DNA of 5,076 nucleotides from Desulfovibrio sp. (GCA_014804865.1 JAAUYY010000143.1:1-5076), one strand, 5' to 3'. Positions 1-4,701 are shown, counted from the stretch's first letter. Numbers and translations are program-made. The notes: generated by a model not told the origin, from the sequence alone.

Positions 1-2
1 CC

Positions 3-980
3 GCGCGTAGGGGAACCTCTTCCGATACCCCAGCGGGAACCCCCGCGGATACCCCCGCCGATACCCGTGCGGGAACCCCCGCGGATACCCATGCCGATAC
101 CCGTGCCGATACCCGTCCGGCGACGCCTGCCGATACCCCCGCCGATACCCATGCCGAAACACTTAAGAGATTAGATAAAGAGAATTTAGAATTAAAAAAC
201 CTGGGAGAAGAGAGGAGGAGGTTAATAGAAAACAGGTCTTCGCTGATCCCGGAGGTTAAGCCCGAAGCCAATGCCCCGGAGGATCGCTCCGAACTCGCGG
301 CCAGTTTCCTGGCCGAAGCCGGTCCTGATTCCGCCTCCGCCTCCGCCCAAAGATACCCCGACCCCTCCGCCTCCGCCGGAAGAGACGCCTCCGCCTCCGC
401 CCAAAGATACCCCGGGGAAAATTGCCCGCCCCAGTCTCGCCATCCCTGGCAATACCCCTCCGCCTCCCCCCAAACCTCCCCTGATTTTCACTCTGAAGGG
501 AATTTCGAGCCTAATCCGACCAACGAATCGGACGCCAACAAATCGGCCAGGAGAAACGAAGCTCGCGCCAATACGCCCGCGCGAGTCAAGGCCGAATCCT
601 CGAGAGGCGACGAAAAGGCGGTTTATGGACAGCTCGCTCCCGAGCCAGCGCGAGATAACGAAAACGCGGTTTACGAACAGCTCGCCTGCGAGCCCCGGAA
701 AAGTCCCGAAAACGAAGTTTACGAACAGCTCGCCTGCCAGGACGGAATATACGCCGTAACGGTTGGCGACCGGCTCGCCTACGAAGCCTGTTACCCCGAG
801 ATTGGCGACTGGCCGTTTCTCTTCCGCCAGATGAAAGCCAAGCTTTACGCCGTGCCCTCTTCGCGTCCCAGGCTCGCCAACGCCTCGCGCTGGGTCAACT
901 GCTTCATTCGCAACGCCGCTTCCGACGCCCTGCGCGACCAGGCTCGCGGCGATTCGCGCCAGCGGAGGATAGCCCGGTGA
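3..980 (+). CDS. 5'-truncated repeat-rich phage protein, probably replication-associated
   Basis: This frame is open from the left edge of the window to TGA at 978-980 (325 codons visible), so the true start lies outside. I do not recognise a named family. The visible order is: about 11 four-residue repeats of the form (A/G)DT(P/R/H) (codons 8-53); a charged, AT-rich linker with K/E/R (codons about 54-77); an Ala/Ser/Pro/Gln low-complexity stretch with a duplicated SASAQRYP block; three 16-residue repeats starting VY(G/E)QLA (codons 207-254); and a compact, non-repetitive C-terminus containing GDWPFLFRQMKAKLYAVPS and NASRWVNCFIRNAASDALRD. From memory, phage replication or helix-turn-helix proteins often carry such ADT-type linkers after an N-terminal DNA-binding domain, so a replication-initiator role is an inference, helped by the overlapping downstream gene. 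The continuous frame with period-3 repeats makes coding likely. The function is uncertain. Confidence 0.75.
   Translation, partial: ARRGTSSDTPAGTPADTPADTRAGTPADTHADTRADTRPATPADTPADTHAETLKRLDKENLELKNLGEERRRLIENRSSLIPEVKPEANAPEDRSELAASFLAEAGPDSASASAQRYPDPSASAGRDASASAQRYPGENCPPQSRHPWQYPSASPQTSPDFHSEGNFEPNPTNESDANKSARRNEARANTPARVKAESSRGDEKAVYGQLAPEPARDNENAVYEQLACEPRKSPENEVYEQLACQDGIYAVTVGDRLAYEACYPEIGDWPFLFRQMKAKLYAVPSSRPRLANASRWVNCFIRNAASDALRDQARGDSRQRRIAR
24..161 (+). repeat. 12-nt in-frame tandem repeats (GCCGATACCCNN type)
   Basis: About eleven consecutive 12-nt units, variants of GCCGATACCC plus two bases, run through the start of the visible coding frame. They encode tetrapeptides such as ADTP, ADTR, ADTH and AGTP. 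Because the unit is a multiple of three, copy-number changes would keep the reading frame. The tract probably forms a flexible linker. Confidence 0.85.
336..413 (+). repeat. 24-nt direct repeat, 54 nt apart, encoding SASAQRYP
   Basis: The same 24 bases, beginning TCCGCCTCCGCC and ending CAAAGATACCCC, occur at 336-359 and 390-413. A further TCCGCCTCCGCC lies between them at 366-377. The 54-nt offset is 18 codons, so both copies are read in the same frame and both encode SASAQRYP. This looks like an internal duplication in a low-complexity part of the truncated gene. Confidence 0.8.
621..764 (+). repeat. Three 48-nt (16-codon) tandem repeats, VY(G/E)QLA units
   Basis: GTTTAT or GTTTAC followed by a conserved CAGCTCGC occurs at 621, 669 and 717, exactly 48 nt apart. 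The units encode VYGQLAPEPARDNENA, VYEQLACEPRKSPENE and VYEQLACQDGIYAVTV. Units 2 and 3 share a Cys that unit 1 replaces with Pro. The last unit runs into the conserved-looking C-terminal domain, so the first two may have arisen by duplicating the edge of that domain. Confidence 0.85.
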
Positions 981-1375
981 ACCCAGCCTCCTCAAAGCTA
1001 ATCGACCTCGTCTTCGGCCTGCTCTACGGCTGCGATCTCATTTACTCGCGCATGCCCAGGCCTCGCGAAGATCTCCTCAGGGCTGCCGAACTCTTCGCCG
1101 GAGACATTGCCGATCTCGCCCGCGACCTGCCGCCCTCGGACATCGAGGACGCCTTTCGCGAGCATCGCCGCTCCTCGCCCTTCTATCCCAGGCCTTCGGA
1201 CATCAACAAAATCCTCGTCTATACCCGCGCCAAACGCTTCGCGCCGCCGCCGATCCCCAAACCGGATCCGGCCCCGGCCAGCCCGGGAACGCCGGAAACC
1301 GCTTTCCGCGCCCTAAAGGGCGACGCGACCGCCCGCGAGCTAATCGAGCGTCTCCTCTCGCGCTCGCGCGATTGA
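977..1375 (+). CDS. Small phage protein, possible helicase-loader/replication accessory
   Basis: This is a 132-aa protein starting at GTG 977. The start overlaps the upstream stop as GTGA (977-980) and has GGAGG at 964-968, 8 nt upstream, so the two genes are probably translationally coupled. An internal ATG (codon 26) has no comparable ribosome binding site. The N-terminus (residues 7-23) is fairly hydrophobic. Residues 31-62 look helical, followed by SPFYPRPSDINKILVYTRAK (67-86), then a Pro-rich linker (89-106) and a charged C-terminal helix (about 108-130). The pattern of a helical segment, then a Phe/Tyr-Pro-x-Pro-x-(D/E)-I motif, then a helix recalls phage proteins of the helicase loader/inhibitor type (such as the G40P loader family). 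I offer that only as an inference from pattern and operon context. A conserved phage protein of unknown function is the safe call. Confidence 0.8.
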   Translation: MNPASSKLIDLVFGLLYGCDLIYSRMPRPREDLLRAAELFAGDIADLARDLPPSDIEDAFREHRRSSPFYPRPSDINKILVYTRAKRFAPPPIPKPDPAPASPGTPETAFRALKGDATARELIERLLSRSRD

Positions 1376-1516
1376 GAGAAAGGATTGAGAGGACGGCCTT
1401 CGAGAGGACGACGGCTTCCGCGCGGGCAATGCCGAAAAAGGCGCGTCGGCTCGAAAATAGTGACACAGCGAGGAACGACGTGTTAAAAACAAGAGCGACG
1501 CCGCGATAGCGGAGGC

Positions 1517-1609
1517 GCGAGCTAAAGTTTTTGAAAGGGAAAAGGGGGGTTCGGGGGGTTTATCCAGCTCGGCTGGGGAAAGGGGAAAAATTTTTTCAAA
1601 AATTTTTCC
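1517..1609. repeat. AT-core intergenic element, copy A (inverted partner at 4383-4454)
   Basis: Copy A reads on the + strand as GCGAGCTAAAGTTTTTGAAA, then a G/A-rich middle, then GGGGAAAAA and a perfect AT-rich hairpin. The reverse complement of 4383-4454 has the same ends in the same order, with GCGAGTTAAAGTTTTTGAAA at its left and the same hairpin at its right. Copy A has about 20 extra bases in the middle, including a small CCAGC-TCG-GCTGG hairpin (1564-1576). The family resembles intergenic elements I remember from Desulfovibrio-like genomes. The copy sits where the + and - strand operons meet. Confidence 0.75.
1584..1609. terminator. Probable bidirectional terminator between convergent operons
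   Basis: GGAAAAATTTTT (1584-1595) pairs perfectly with AAAAATTTTTCC (1598-1609), giving a 12-bp stem with a 2-nt TC loop. It has A/T-rich flanks on both strands. It lies 208 bp after the + strand gene ending at 1375 and 31 bp beyond the lysozyme stop (1641, - strand), the usual place for a shared terminator. The stem is AT-rich rather than the classic GC-rich stem plus U-tract, so termination is inferred. Confidence 0.5.
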
Positions 1610-1640
1610 TCTTGCCTGCCCGGAATTGACTTTTCAACCC

Positions 1641-2243
1641 CTAGCCCGGAAGATAGGGCTTGATATATTCGCGCAGGTCGCGGGTACGGTTTAGCCAGCC
1701 GGTCAGGAATTTCCTGAAGGAAGGCTTCGAGCGGGCCAGCTCGTAATAATAGTCTTCGCGATAAAAGATCGCCGTCCTTGCCAGGGCGGAAATATTTTGC
1801 TCGCAAGCGGCTCTTGTCTTGGGGCCTACGATCCCGTCGACGGCCAATCCCGGCTCGTTTACGCGGGCGGCTTTTTGAAGGAACCTGTCGCCGCGGCCGC
1901 TTCCGCAGTTCAGGCGGGCGTCGTAGGTCAGGATCGCCAGGGCCGGATGAAGTCCCGCAAGGCCTGGGAAAAAAGCCGTTTTGAGTATTTCCCGCGCGGC
2001 CTGTCGCGTGATCGCCCGCATGGAAGTCCTGGTTATCGGGCGATCGATATTATATTTGGCGCAAAGGGCCCGCCCGTCTTTTGTCCTCGCGAAGGAGGTC
2101 ATGAAATGGGTCGCGACGCCGTACATGGTCAGCCCGCCCGGGTCGTCCCTGTCGTCGCTTATTCCGCCCTCCCATTTGGCCGAGAAGTCCTGGGCAAGGT
2201 CGGCGATCGTATTGGGATCCGTGAGATCAGGCTTCATGCTCAT
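1641..2243 (-). CDS. GH108-family endolysin (phage lysozyme)
   Basis: This is a 200-aa protein starting at ATG 2243. It is preceded by GGGAG (2253-2257, 9 nt away), and its ATGA overlap with the stop of the upstream 70-aa gene supports this start over an upstream in-frame ATG at 2318. The N-terminal domain carries the family signature: WEGG with the likely catalytic Glu25, then DDPGGLTMYGVATHF (33-47), matching the EGG-x-DDPGG-T-x-YG pattern of glycosyl hydrolase family 108 muramidases. The C-terminal part (about 105-195) fits the peptidoglycan-binding domain usually paired with it: LTYDARLNCGSGRGDRFLQK, then VDGIVGPKT (135-143). The enzyme should cleave peptidoglycan to release progeny. I see no signal peptide or membrane segment, so it would need a holin, and none is recognised here. 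The length is typical of the family. Confidence 0.93.
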   Translation of the reverse strand: MSMKPDLTDPNTIADLAQDFSAKWEGGISDDRDDPGGLTMYGVATHFMTSFARTKDGRALCAKYNIDRPITRTSMRAITRQAAREILKTAFFPGLAGLHPALAILTYDARLNCGSGRGDRFLQKAARVNEPGLAVDGIVGPKTRAACEQNISALARTAIFYREDYYYELARSKPSFRKFLTGWLNRTRDLREYIKPYLPG

Positions 2244-2452
2244 CGCGTTTTTCTCCCTGATAAAATATTTTCCCGACTGCGTTTCAGTCTCCAGGCCTGC
2301 AGCTCGGCCGCCTCGCAACTGTAGCGCGTTTTTCCGCCCGAGCCTTCGAGGGCTATGGGCGCGCCTTCGTCCCGCCAGCGCCTGACAGTCTCGGGACCGA
2401 CGCCCATCTGGACGCAGATTTCCATCAGACTACGAAGGATGACAGGTTGCAT
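2240..2452 (-). CDS. Small winged-helix DNA-binding protein (Nu1/MerR-like)
   Basis: This is a 70-aa protein with a recognisable helix-turn-helix. LMEICVQMGVGPETVRRWRD (9-28) gives the two helices with the turn at MGVG. It is followed by GAPI-(A/L)-EGSGGKTRY (30-44) as a wing, and EAAELQAWRLKRSR (47-60) as a last helix. This layout resembles the N-terminal domain of lambda Nu1 and other small-terminase DNA-binding domains, and also excisionase/AlpA-type regulators. With only the DNA-binding domain present, it could be a minimal packaging recognition protein or a regulator. The stop overlaps the lysozyme start as ATGA (2240-2243), so the two are probably coupled. Only a weak GGGGCGGA lies before ATG 2452, but starting at internal Met10 (2425) would cut into the first helix. 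Confidence 0.75.
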   Translation of the reverse strand: MQPVILRSLMEICVQMGVGPETVRRWRDEGAPIALEGSGGKTRYSCEAAELQAWRLKRSRENILSGRKTR

Positions 2453-2787
2453 AAAAATCCGCCCCGTTTATTCTCCGGCGAGTTTCGGCCTCTCCGGCTC
2501 GCGCTATCCGGCGACGCTCCGGCTATCGTTTTTCCCCAATTCAACTTCCCCGCTCCACGTGGAGCAATAAAAAGGGCGACAGTCAAGAGAGAGGCAAATA
2601 TTTTTGCGGAACGCTCCCTCGCGTTCGCGGAACCCTCGGGCGTAAAATGCGCGCTGCCGAAAACTCCGACGGAAGGCCAAAGCAAAAATGAGGCGGGCGG
2701 GATTTGGCGGGCGGGATTCGGCGGACCGGATTCGGAAAACTCCCGAGAGAGTTTCCCTCGCGATCCCCTCGCGCCTTTTCGCCTCAT
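2425..2787 (-). CDS. Doubtful 120-aa ORF coupled to the portal gene
   Basis: ATG 2787 overlaps the portal stop as ATGA and follows GGGAGG (3 nt away, rather close), so it could be translated by coupling. Against this, the product is Arg/Ser/Gly/Pro-rich and matches no family I know, the frame crosses a 14-bp (non-triplet) tandem repeat, and it runs 28 bp into the winged-helix gene. Residues about 83-99 (SAKIFASLLTVALFIAP) form one short hydrophobic stretch next to the lysozyme gene, so a holin-like role crossed my mind, but a single short segment is weak support. The stretch is more likely mostly non-coding. Confidence 0.22.
   Translation of the reverse strand: MRRKGARGSRGKLSREFSESGPPNPARQIPPASFLLWPSVGVFGSAHFTPEGSANARERSAKIFASLLTVALFIAPRGAGKLNWGKTIAGASPDSASRRGRNSPENKRGGFLCNLSSFVV
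2552..2565. promoter_or_regulatory. Perfect 14-bp palindrome, parS-like / possible operator
   Basis: GCTCCACGTGGAGC is a perfect inverted repeat around CACGTG. The bacterial parS consensus is TGTTNCACGTGNAACA. Here 13 of 16 positions agree, counting the two N positions, and the inner pair of differences (T to C, A to G) is symmetric. It lies about 100 bp upstream of the winged-helix gene, so it could equally be an operator for that protein. Binding by ParB or any other protein is inference. Confidence 0.45.
2692..2733. repeat. Three 14-bp tandem repeats (GGCGGGCGGGATTY)
   Basis: The units are GGCGGGCGGGATTT (2692-2705), GGCGGGCGGGATTC (2706-2719) and the diverged GGCGGACCGGATTC (2720-2733), with no gap between them. 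The period is not a multiple of three. An iteron or multi-site operator is possible, but nothing here proves it. Confidence 0.75.
2734..2756 (-). terminator. Weak hairpin downstream of the portal gene
   Basis: GGAAAACTC (2734-2742) pairs with GAGTTTCC (2749-2756) around a 6-nt loop, with one bulged A. It begins 28 bp after the portal stop on the - strand. No U-tract follows, so if it acts at all it may attenuate transcription or protect the 3' end of the mRNA rather than terminate efficiently. Confidence 0.3.
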
Positions 2788-4343
2788 TTACCTCCCTGGG
2801 CGATCTGGGCAGCTAGCGCCTGCTCCTGGAGAGCCTGCTGTTCCCGCTGGCGACGCTCGCGAATCTGGGCCACTTCCTCGTCGGATCGAACGATCGACCC
2901 GGGAGCGCCGAGGCCGGAGGCGAGTTCGTCGATGAGCTGATCCATATCCACCTTATCGAACACTTCGGGCATTTGCGTCGCCTGGTAAATTTCGGACGCC
3001 GACTGGAAGAGGGCGCGAGCCGTTTCGGCTCCGGTCTGGCGTAGGGCGTTGGCCAGCGGCGAGACGAACTCGATCTTCATCGGCAGGTTGAAACCCTTCA
3101 GATTGTCGGGCGGCGGCGGGATCATTCCCGAGCGATCGAGGGTATTAAGGGTTCGGAAAAGGCAGGGGATCAGGGCGCGCGGCTCGTAGGCCGAAATGAC
3201 CGGACCCAATTGTTGCAGGGCTTCGCGCTTCCTTTCCAGGAACTCCGTCGCCGACATGTCGCGCGGTCGCTGATCCAGCGGGATCGAGGCGAAGATCGAA
3301 GCCATCAGGCCCTGGTCAAGTCGCTGGCGCACGACCTGAATTTCCTCCTGAAGCCAGCGCATGGCCTGGGCGTAGGGCGAAAGATCGAGCAAGGGCTGAA
3401 TCCGCATGTTTTCGTTCGCCCAGGTAATCCCGCCCGGCTCCAGATCGACCGCGTCCTTGAGCGAGGGATGAGCCACGACCGGCGGATCCGCCAGCCGCCC
3501 GAGACCGGCCAGCTTATGACGCTCGAGCAGATCCATCTGACGGGCGTCGGCCAGGCATTCGTCGCCGGGACCCGTGCCATAGGGCGTCGCGCCGTCGTTC
3601 CAGCTCGCGAAGAAATAGGGCATTTCGTAATAAAAGGACTTGCGCAGGATCTTCTCGCCCGAGTTCGTCTCAAACCACAGGCTCTTGATCTTTCCCTCCT
3701 CGGCCATCACAAAATGATTTATCTCGATCGTCGCGAACGGATCCCCCGAAAGCTTGTTCGCCGCAGCCTCGCTTAGTCTCTCGCGCCCAAAGATCCGCGC
3801 CGCCTCCGAGATCGTCAAATTGAATGTCCGATAAACCGCCTCCGGCATGGAATCCTTGTCCAGGCTCACGCAAAAGGTCCCGATCTGGATCGATTCGTAG
3901 CGCATGCCGCCGCCGTCCCGCTCGGCGTACAATAAGGCGCATCCGGCCCAGAGCAGATCCGTGTTGAAATTCTGAATCGCCTGGTAAAATCCGCCCCGGG
4001 CCAGACAGTCCTTCATCCGAAGGTCAAGCTCGTCCAGCCACCTCCGCGCCCCGGACGCCTCCATCAAAATGTCGTCCGCGAAGGCCGGCTTGAACCAGCT
4101 GATATTCCTCGGCGTCATGCCGCTCGTAATCCCCGACGCGCCGCGTATGACCGACTGCGACGCCGCGCCAGTAAACAAGGCCAGCTCCTCCGGCCCGCGA
4201 TCGTATAAATCCTCGTCCCCCGTAAACCGCCCGCGCCAGGGACATATCCACTTGCGAGCCTCCCTCCACGCCGCCTCCCGCTTGCTCCGCTCGGCCATCA
4301 TCCGCGAGCCTATCTCCCGCGCCCTTCTCAATTCGTCGCTCAT
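2784..4343 (-). CDS. Phage portal / head-to-tail connector protein
   Basis: This is a 519-aa protein of the podovirus portal family (T7 gp8-like head-to-tail connector, Pfam Head-tail_con). Twelve copies form the ring at one capsid vertex through which DNA is packaged and ejected and to which the tail attaches. Recognisable blocks are the N-terminal REAAWREARKWICPW (22-36), SGMTPRNISWFK (74-85), FNTDLLWAGCALLYAERDG (126-144), YGTGPGDECLADARQMDLLE (255-274), RLADPPVVAHPS (283-294), SATEFLERKREALQQLGPV (364-382) and KIEFVSPLANALR (423-435). Residues about 487-518 form a Gln/Glu/Arg/Ala-rich, probably coiled tail. The length is normal for the family. ATG 4343 has AAGGAG (4351-4356) 7 nt upstream. 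No capsid, scaffold or terminase gene is visible beside it in this window. Confidence 0.95.
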   Translation of the reverse strand: MSDELRRAREIGSRMMAERSKREAAWREARKWICPWRGRFTGDEDLYDRGPEELALFTGAASQSVIRGASGITSGMTPRNISWFKPAFADDILMEASGARRWLDELDLRMKDCLARGGFYQAIQNFNTDLLWAGCALLYAERDGGGMRYESIQIGTFCVSLDKDSMPEAVYRTFNLTISEAARIFGRERLSEAAANKLSGDPFATIEINHFVMAEEGKIKSLWFETNSGEKILRKSFYYEMPYFFASWNDGATPYGTGPGDECLADARQMDLLERHKLAGLGRLADPPVVAHPSLKDAVDLEPGGITWANENMRIQPLLDLSPYAQAMRWLQEEIQVVRQRLDQGLMASIFASIPLDQRPRDMSATEFLERKREALQQLGPVISAYEPRALIPCLFRTLNTLDRSGMIPPPPDNLKGFNLPMKIEFVSPLANALRQTGAETARALFQSASEIYQATQMPEVFDKVDMDQLIDELASGLGAPGSIVRSDEEVAQIRERRQREQQALQEQALAAQIAQGGK

Positions 4344-4382
4344 CGCTTGTCTCCTTCGCTACGCGACGGCGGGGGACAAGTA

Positions 4383-4454
4383 GAAAAATTTTTGAAAAAA
4401 TTTTTCCCCTTTTCCCCCGCGCCCCCTTTTCCCCTTTCAAAAACTTTAACTCGC
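4383..4454. repeat. AT-core intergenic element, copy B (inverted relative to 1517-1609)
   Basis: Read on the - strand this starts GCGAGTTAAAGTTTTTGAAA, continues through a G-rich middle and ends with GGGGAAAAA and an AT hairpin, matching copy A closely apart from a shorter middle. GAAAAATTTTT (4383-4393) and AAAAATTTTTC (4396-4406) form an 11-bp perfect stem. The element lies about 40 bp upstream of the portal start, so if the hairpin terminates it would limit read-through into that gene. Confidence 0.75.
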
Positions 4455-4474
4455 TTCGCCGAAGACGGCGAAGC
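4453..4474 (-). terminator. Perfect 9-bp GC-rich hairpin, terminator-like
   Basis: GCTTCGCCG (4453-4461) and CGGCGAAGC (4466-4474) pair perfectly around a 4-nt loop. On the - strand the stem is followed by GAGTTAAAGTTTTTG, so a T-run comes about 9 nt after the stem rather than directly. It could terminate transcripts coming from the 78-aa gene and the CRISPR-like repeats, or be part of the adjoining repeat element. Confidence 0.4.
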
Positions 4475-4591
4475 TCTTGGCGATCGGGACGTAATTTGTC
4501 CGCGTTCGGCGTCGTCCCTGTCCGCGCGAGCCTAACCTCGCGCCCGCCCTCCGCTCCGTTCCCATCTACTCTCGAAGCCCTTCAATCGGAA

Positions 4592-4682
4592 GGCAACGCC
4601 TCCCGCGGACGCGGGGAAGGCAGCTTTTAGCAGTCCGATCATCTCCCAAAAACGGAAACACCCCCGCGGGCGCGGGGAAGGC
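4592..4682 (-). CRISPR. Candidate one-spacer mini-array with type I-E-like repeats
   Basis: Two 30-bp repeats, 4653-4682 and 4592-4621, are identical at 23 of 30 positions and exactly 61 bp apart, the repeat-plus-spacer period of type I-E arrays. On the - strand the 4653-4682 copy has the core TTCCCCGCGCCCGCGGGG, which differs at one position from the E. coli I-E repeat core, followed by GTGTTTCCG as a plausible 5' handle. The stem is CCCCGCG/CGCGGGG. The second copy keeps the stem region but is degenerate in the handle (GGCGTTGCC), as terminal repeats often are. The intervening spacer (4622-4652 or 4653, 31-32 nt) has ordinary composition. I find no third repeat 61 bp to either side, no AT-rich leader and no cas gene. 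Transcription would be from the phage operon. Two chance GC-rich hairpins or a repeat-mimicking RNA remain alternatives. Confidence 0.6.
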
Positions 4683-4701
4683 TGAAATTCCCTTCGCCGA
4701 C

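Larger units (their letters stand above)
1376..1640. other. Non-coding convergence zone
   Basis: Nothing convincing is encoded between the two convergent gene blocks. A 10-base near-repeat, GATTGAGAG plus one base, occurs at 1370-1379 and 1383-1392, across the stop codon of the 132-aa gene. A 26-codon ORF starting at ATG 1430 has no ribosome binding site. The rest is the AT-core element and its hairpin. Confidence 0.6.
2453..2783. other. 331-bp region between portal and winged-helix genes
   Basis: Apart from the doubtful 120-aa ORF, this region holds discrete DNA signals. Going leftwards from the portal stop these are an imperfect hairpin (2734-2756), a triple 14-bp repeat (2692-2733) and a 14-bp perfect palindrome (2552-2565). 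On the - strand a TTGACT is present at 2581-2586, but no matching -10 box lies at normal spacing, so I do not call a promoter. Confidence 0.55.
4344..4701. other. 358-bp structured intergenic region upstream of the portal gene
   Basis: The region between the 78-aa gene and the portal gene has no credible ORF and is unusually long for tightly packed phage late genes. From right to left (transcription direction) it contains two CRISPR-like repeats (4592-4682), a perfect 7-bp hairpin (4524-4543, GCGCGAG/CTCGCGC), a GGGACG/CGTCCC pair (4486-4518), a perfect 9-bp hairpin (4453-4474), the AT-core element (4383-4454) and the portal ribosome binding site. A structured untranslated leader or a small RNA would fit. 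That is inference. Confidence 0.6.

Noticed and set aside
222..995. 257-codon - strand ORF and an overlapping + strand proline-rich ORF (271-759)
   Set aside because: Both are other-frame readings of the repeat-rich gene at 3-980. Their poly-Pro or poly-Gly content comes directly from the CCGCCT-type repeats, and neither has a family match.
1430..1510. 26-codon + strand ORF after the 132-aa gene
   Set aside because: It has no ribosome binding site and no recognisable features, and it ends before the terminator-like element. Chance is the simpler explanation.
1625..1653. + strand TTGACT near 1626 as a -35 box
   Set aside because: No acceptable -10 hexamer follows at 16-18 nt, and it would drive transcription antisense to the lysozyme.
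1797..2385. + strand ORFs of 134-175 codons opposite the lysozyme
   Set aside because: They lie antisense to a clearly recognised GH108 gene and have no domain or ribosome binding site support. High GC content keeps the opposite frames open.
2564..2586. - strand TTGACT (2581-2586) as a promoter for the winged-helix gene
   Set aside because: The -10 position falls in the GC-rich palindrome with no TATAAT-like hexamer.
2447..2935. 162-codon + strand ORF spanning the portal 3' end
   Set aside because: It runs antisense into the portal C-terminus, and its composition is that of a GC-rich shadow frame.
3210..3776. 188-codon + strand ORF inside the portal region
   Set aside because: It is the antisense shadow of the well-supported portal gene and has no recognisable domains.
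4024..4440. 138-codon - strand ORF overlapping the portal start
   Set aside because: It is an alternative frame over the portal N-terminus and the AT-core repeat, and the portal frame has the conserved motifs and a good ribosome binding site.
4531..4560. Possible third CRISPR-like repeat 61 bp before the first
   Set aside because: The bases at the expected position do not match the repeat, and the position 61 bp after the last repeat lies inside the 78-aa gene and does not match either.
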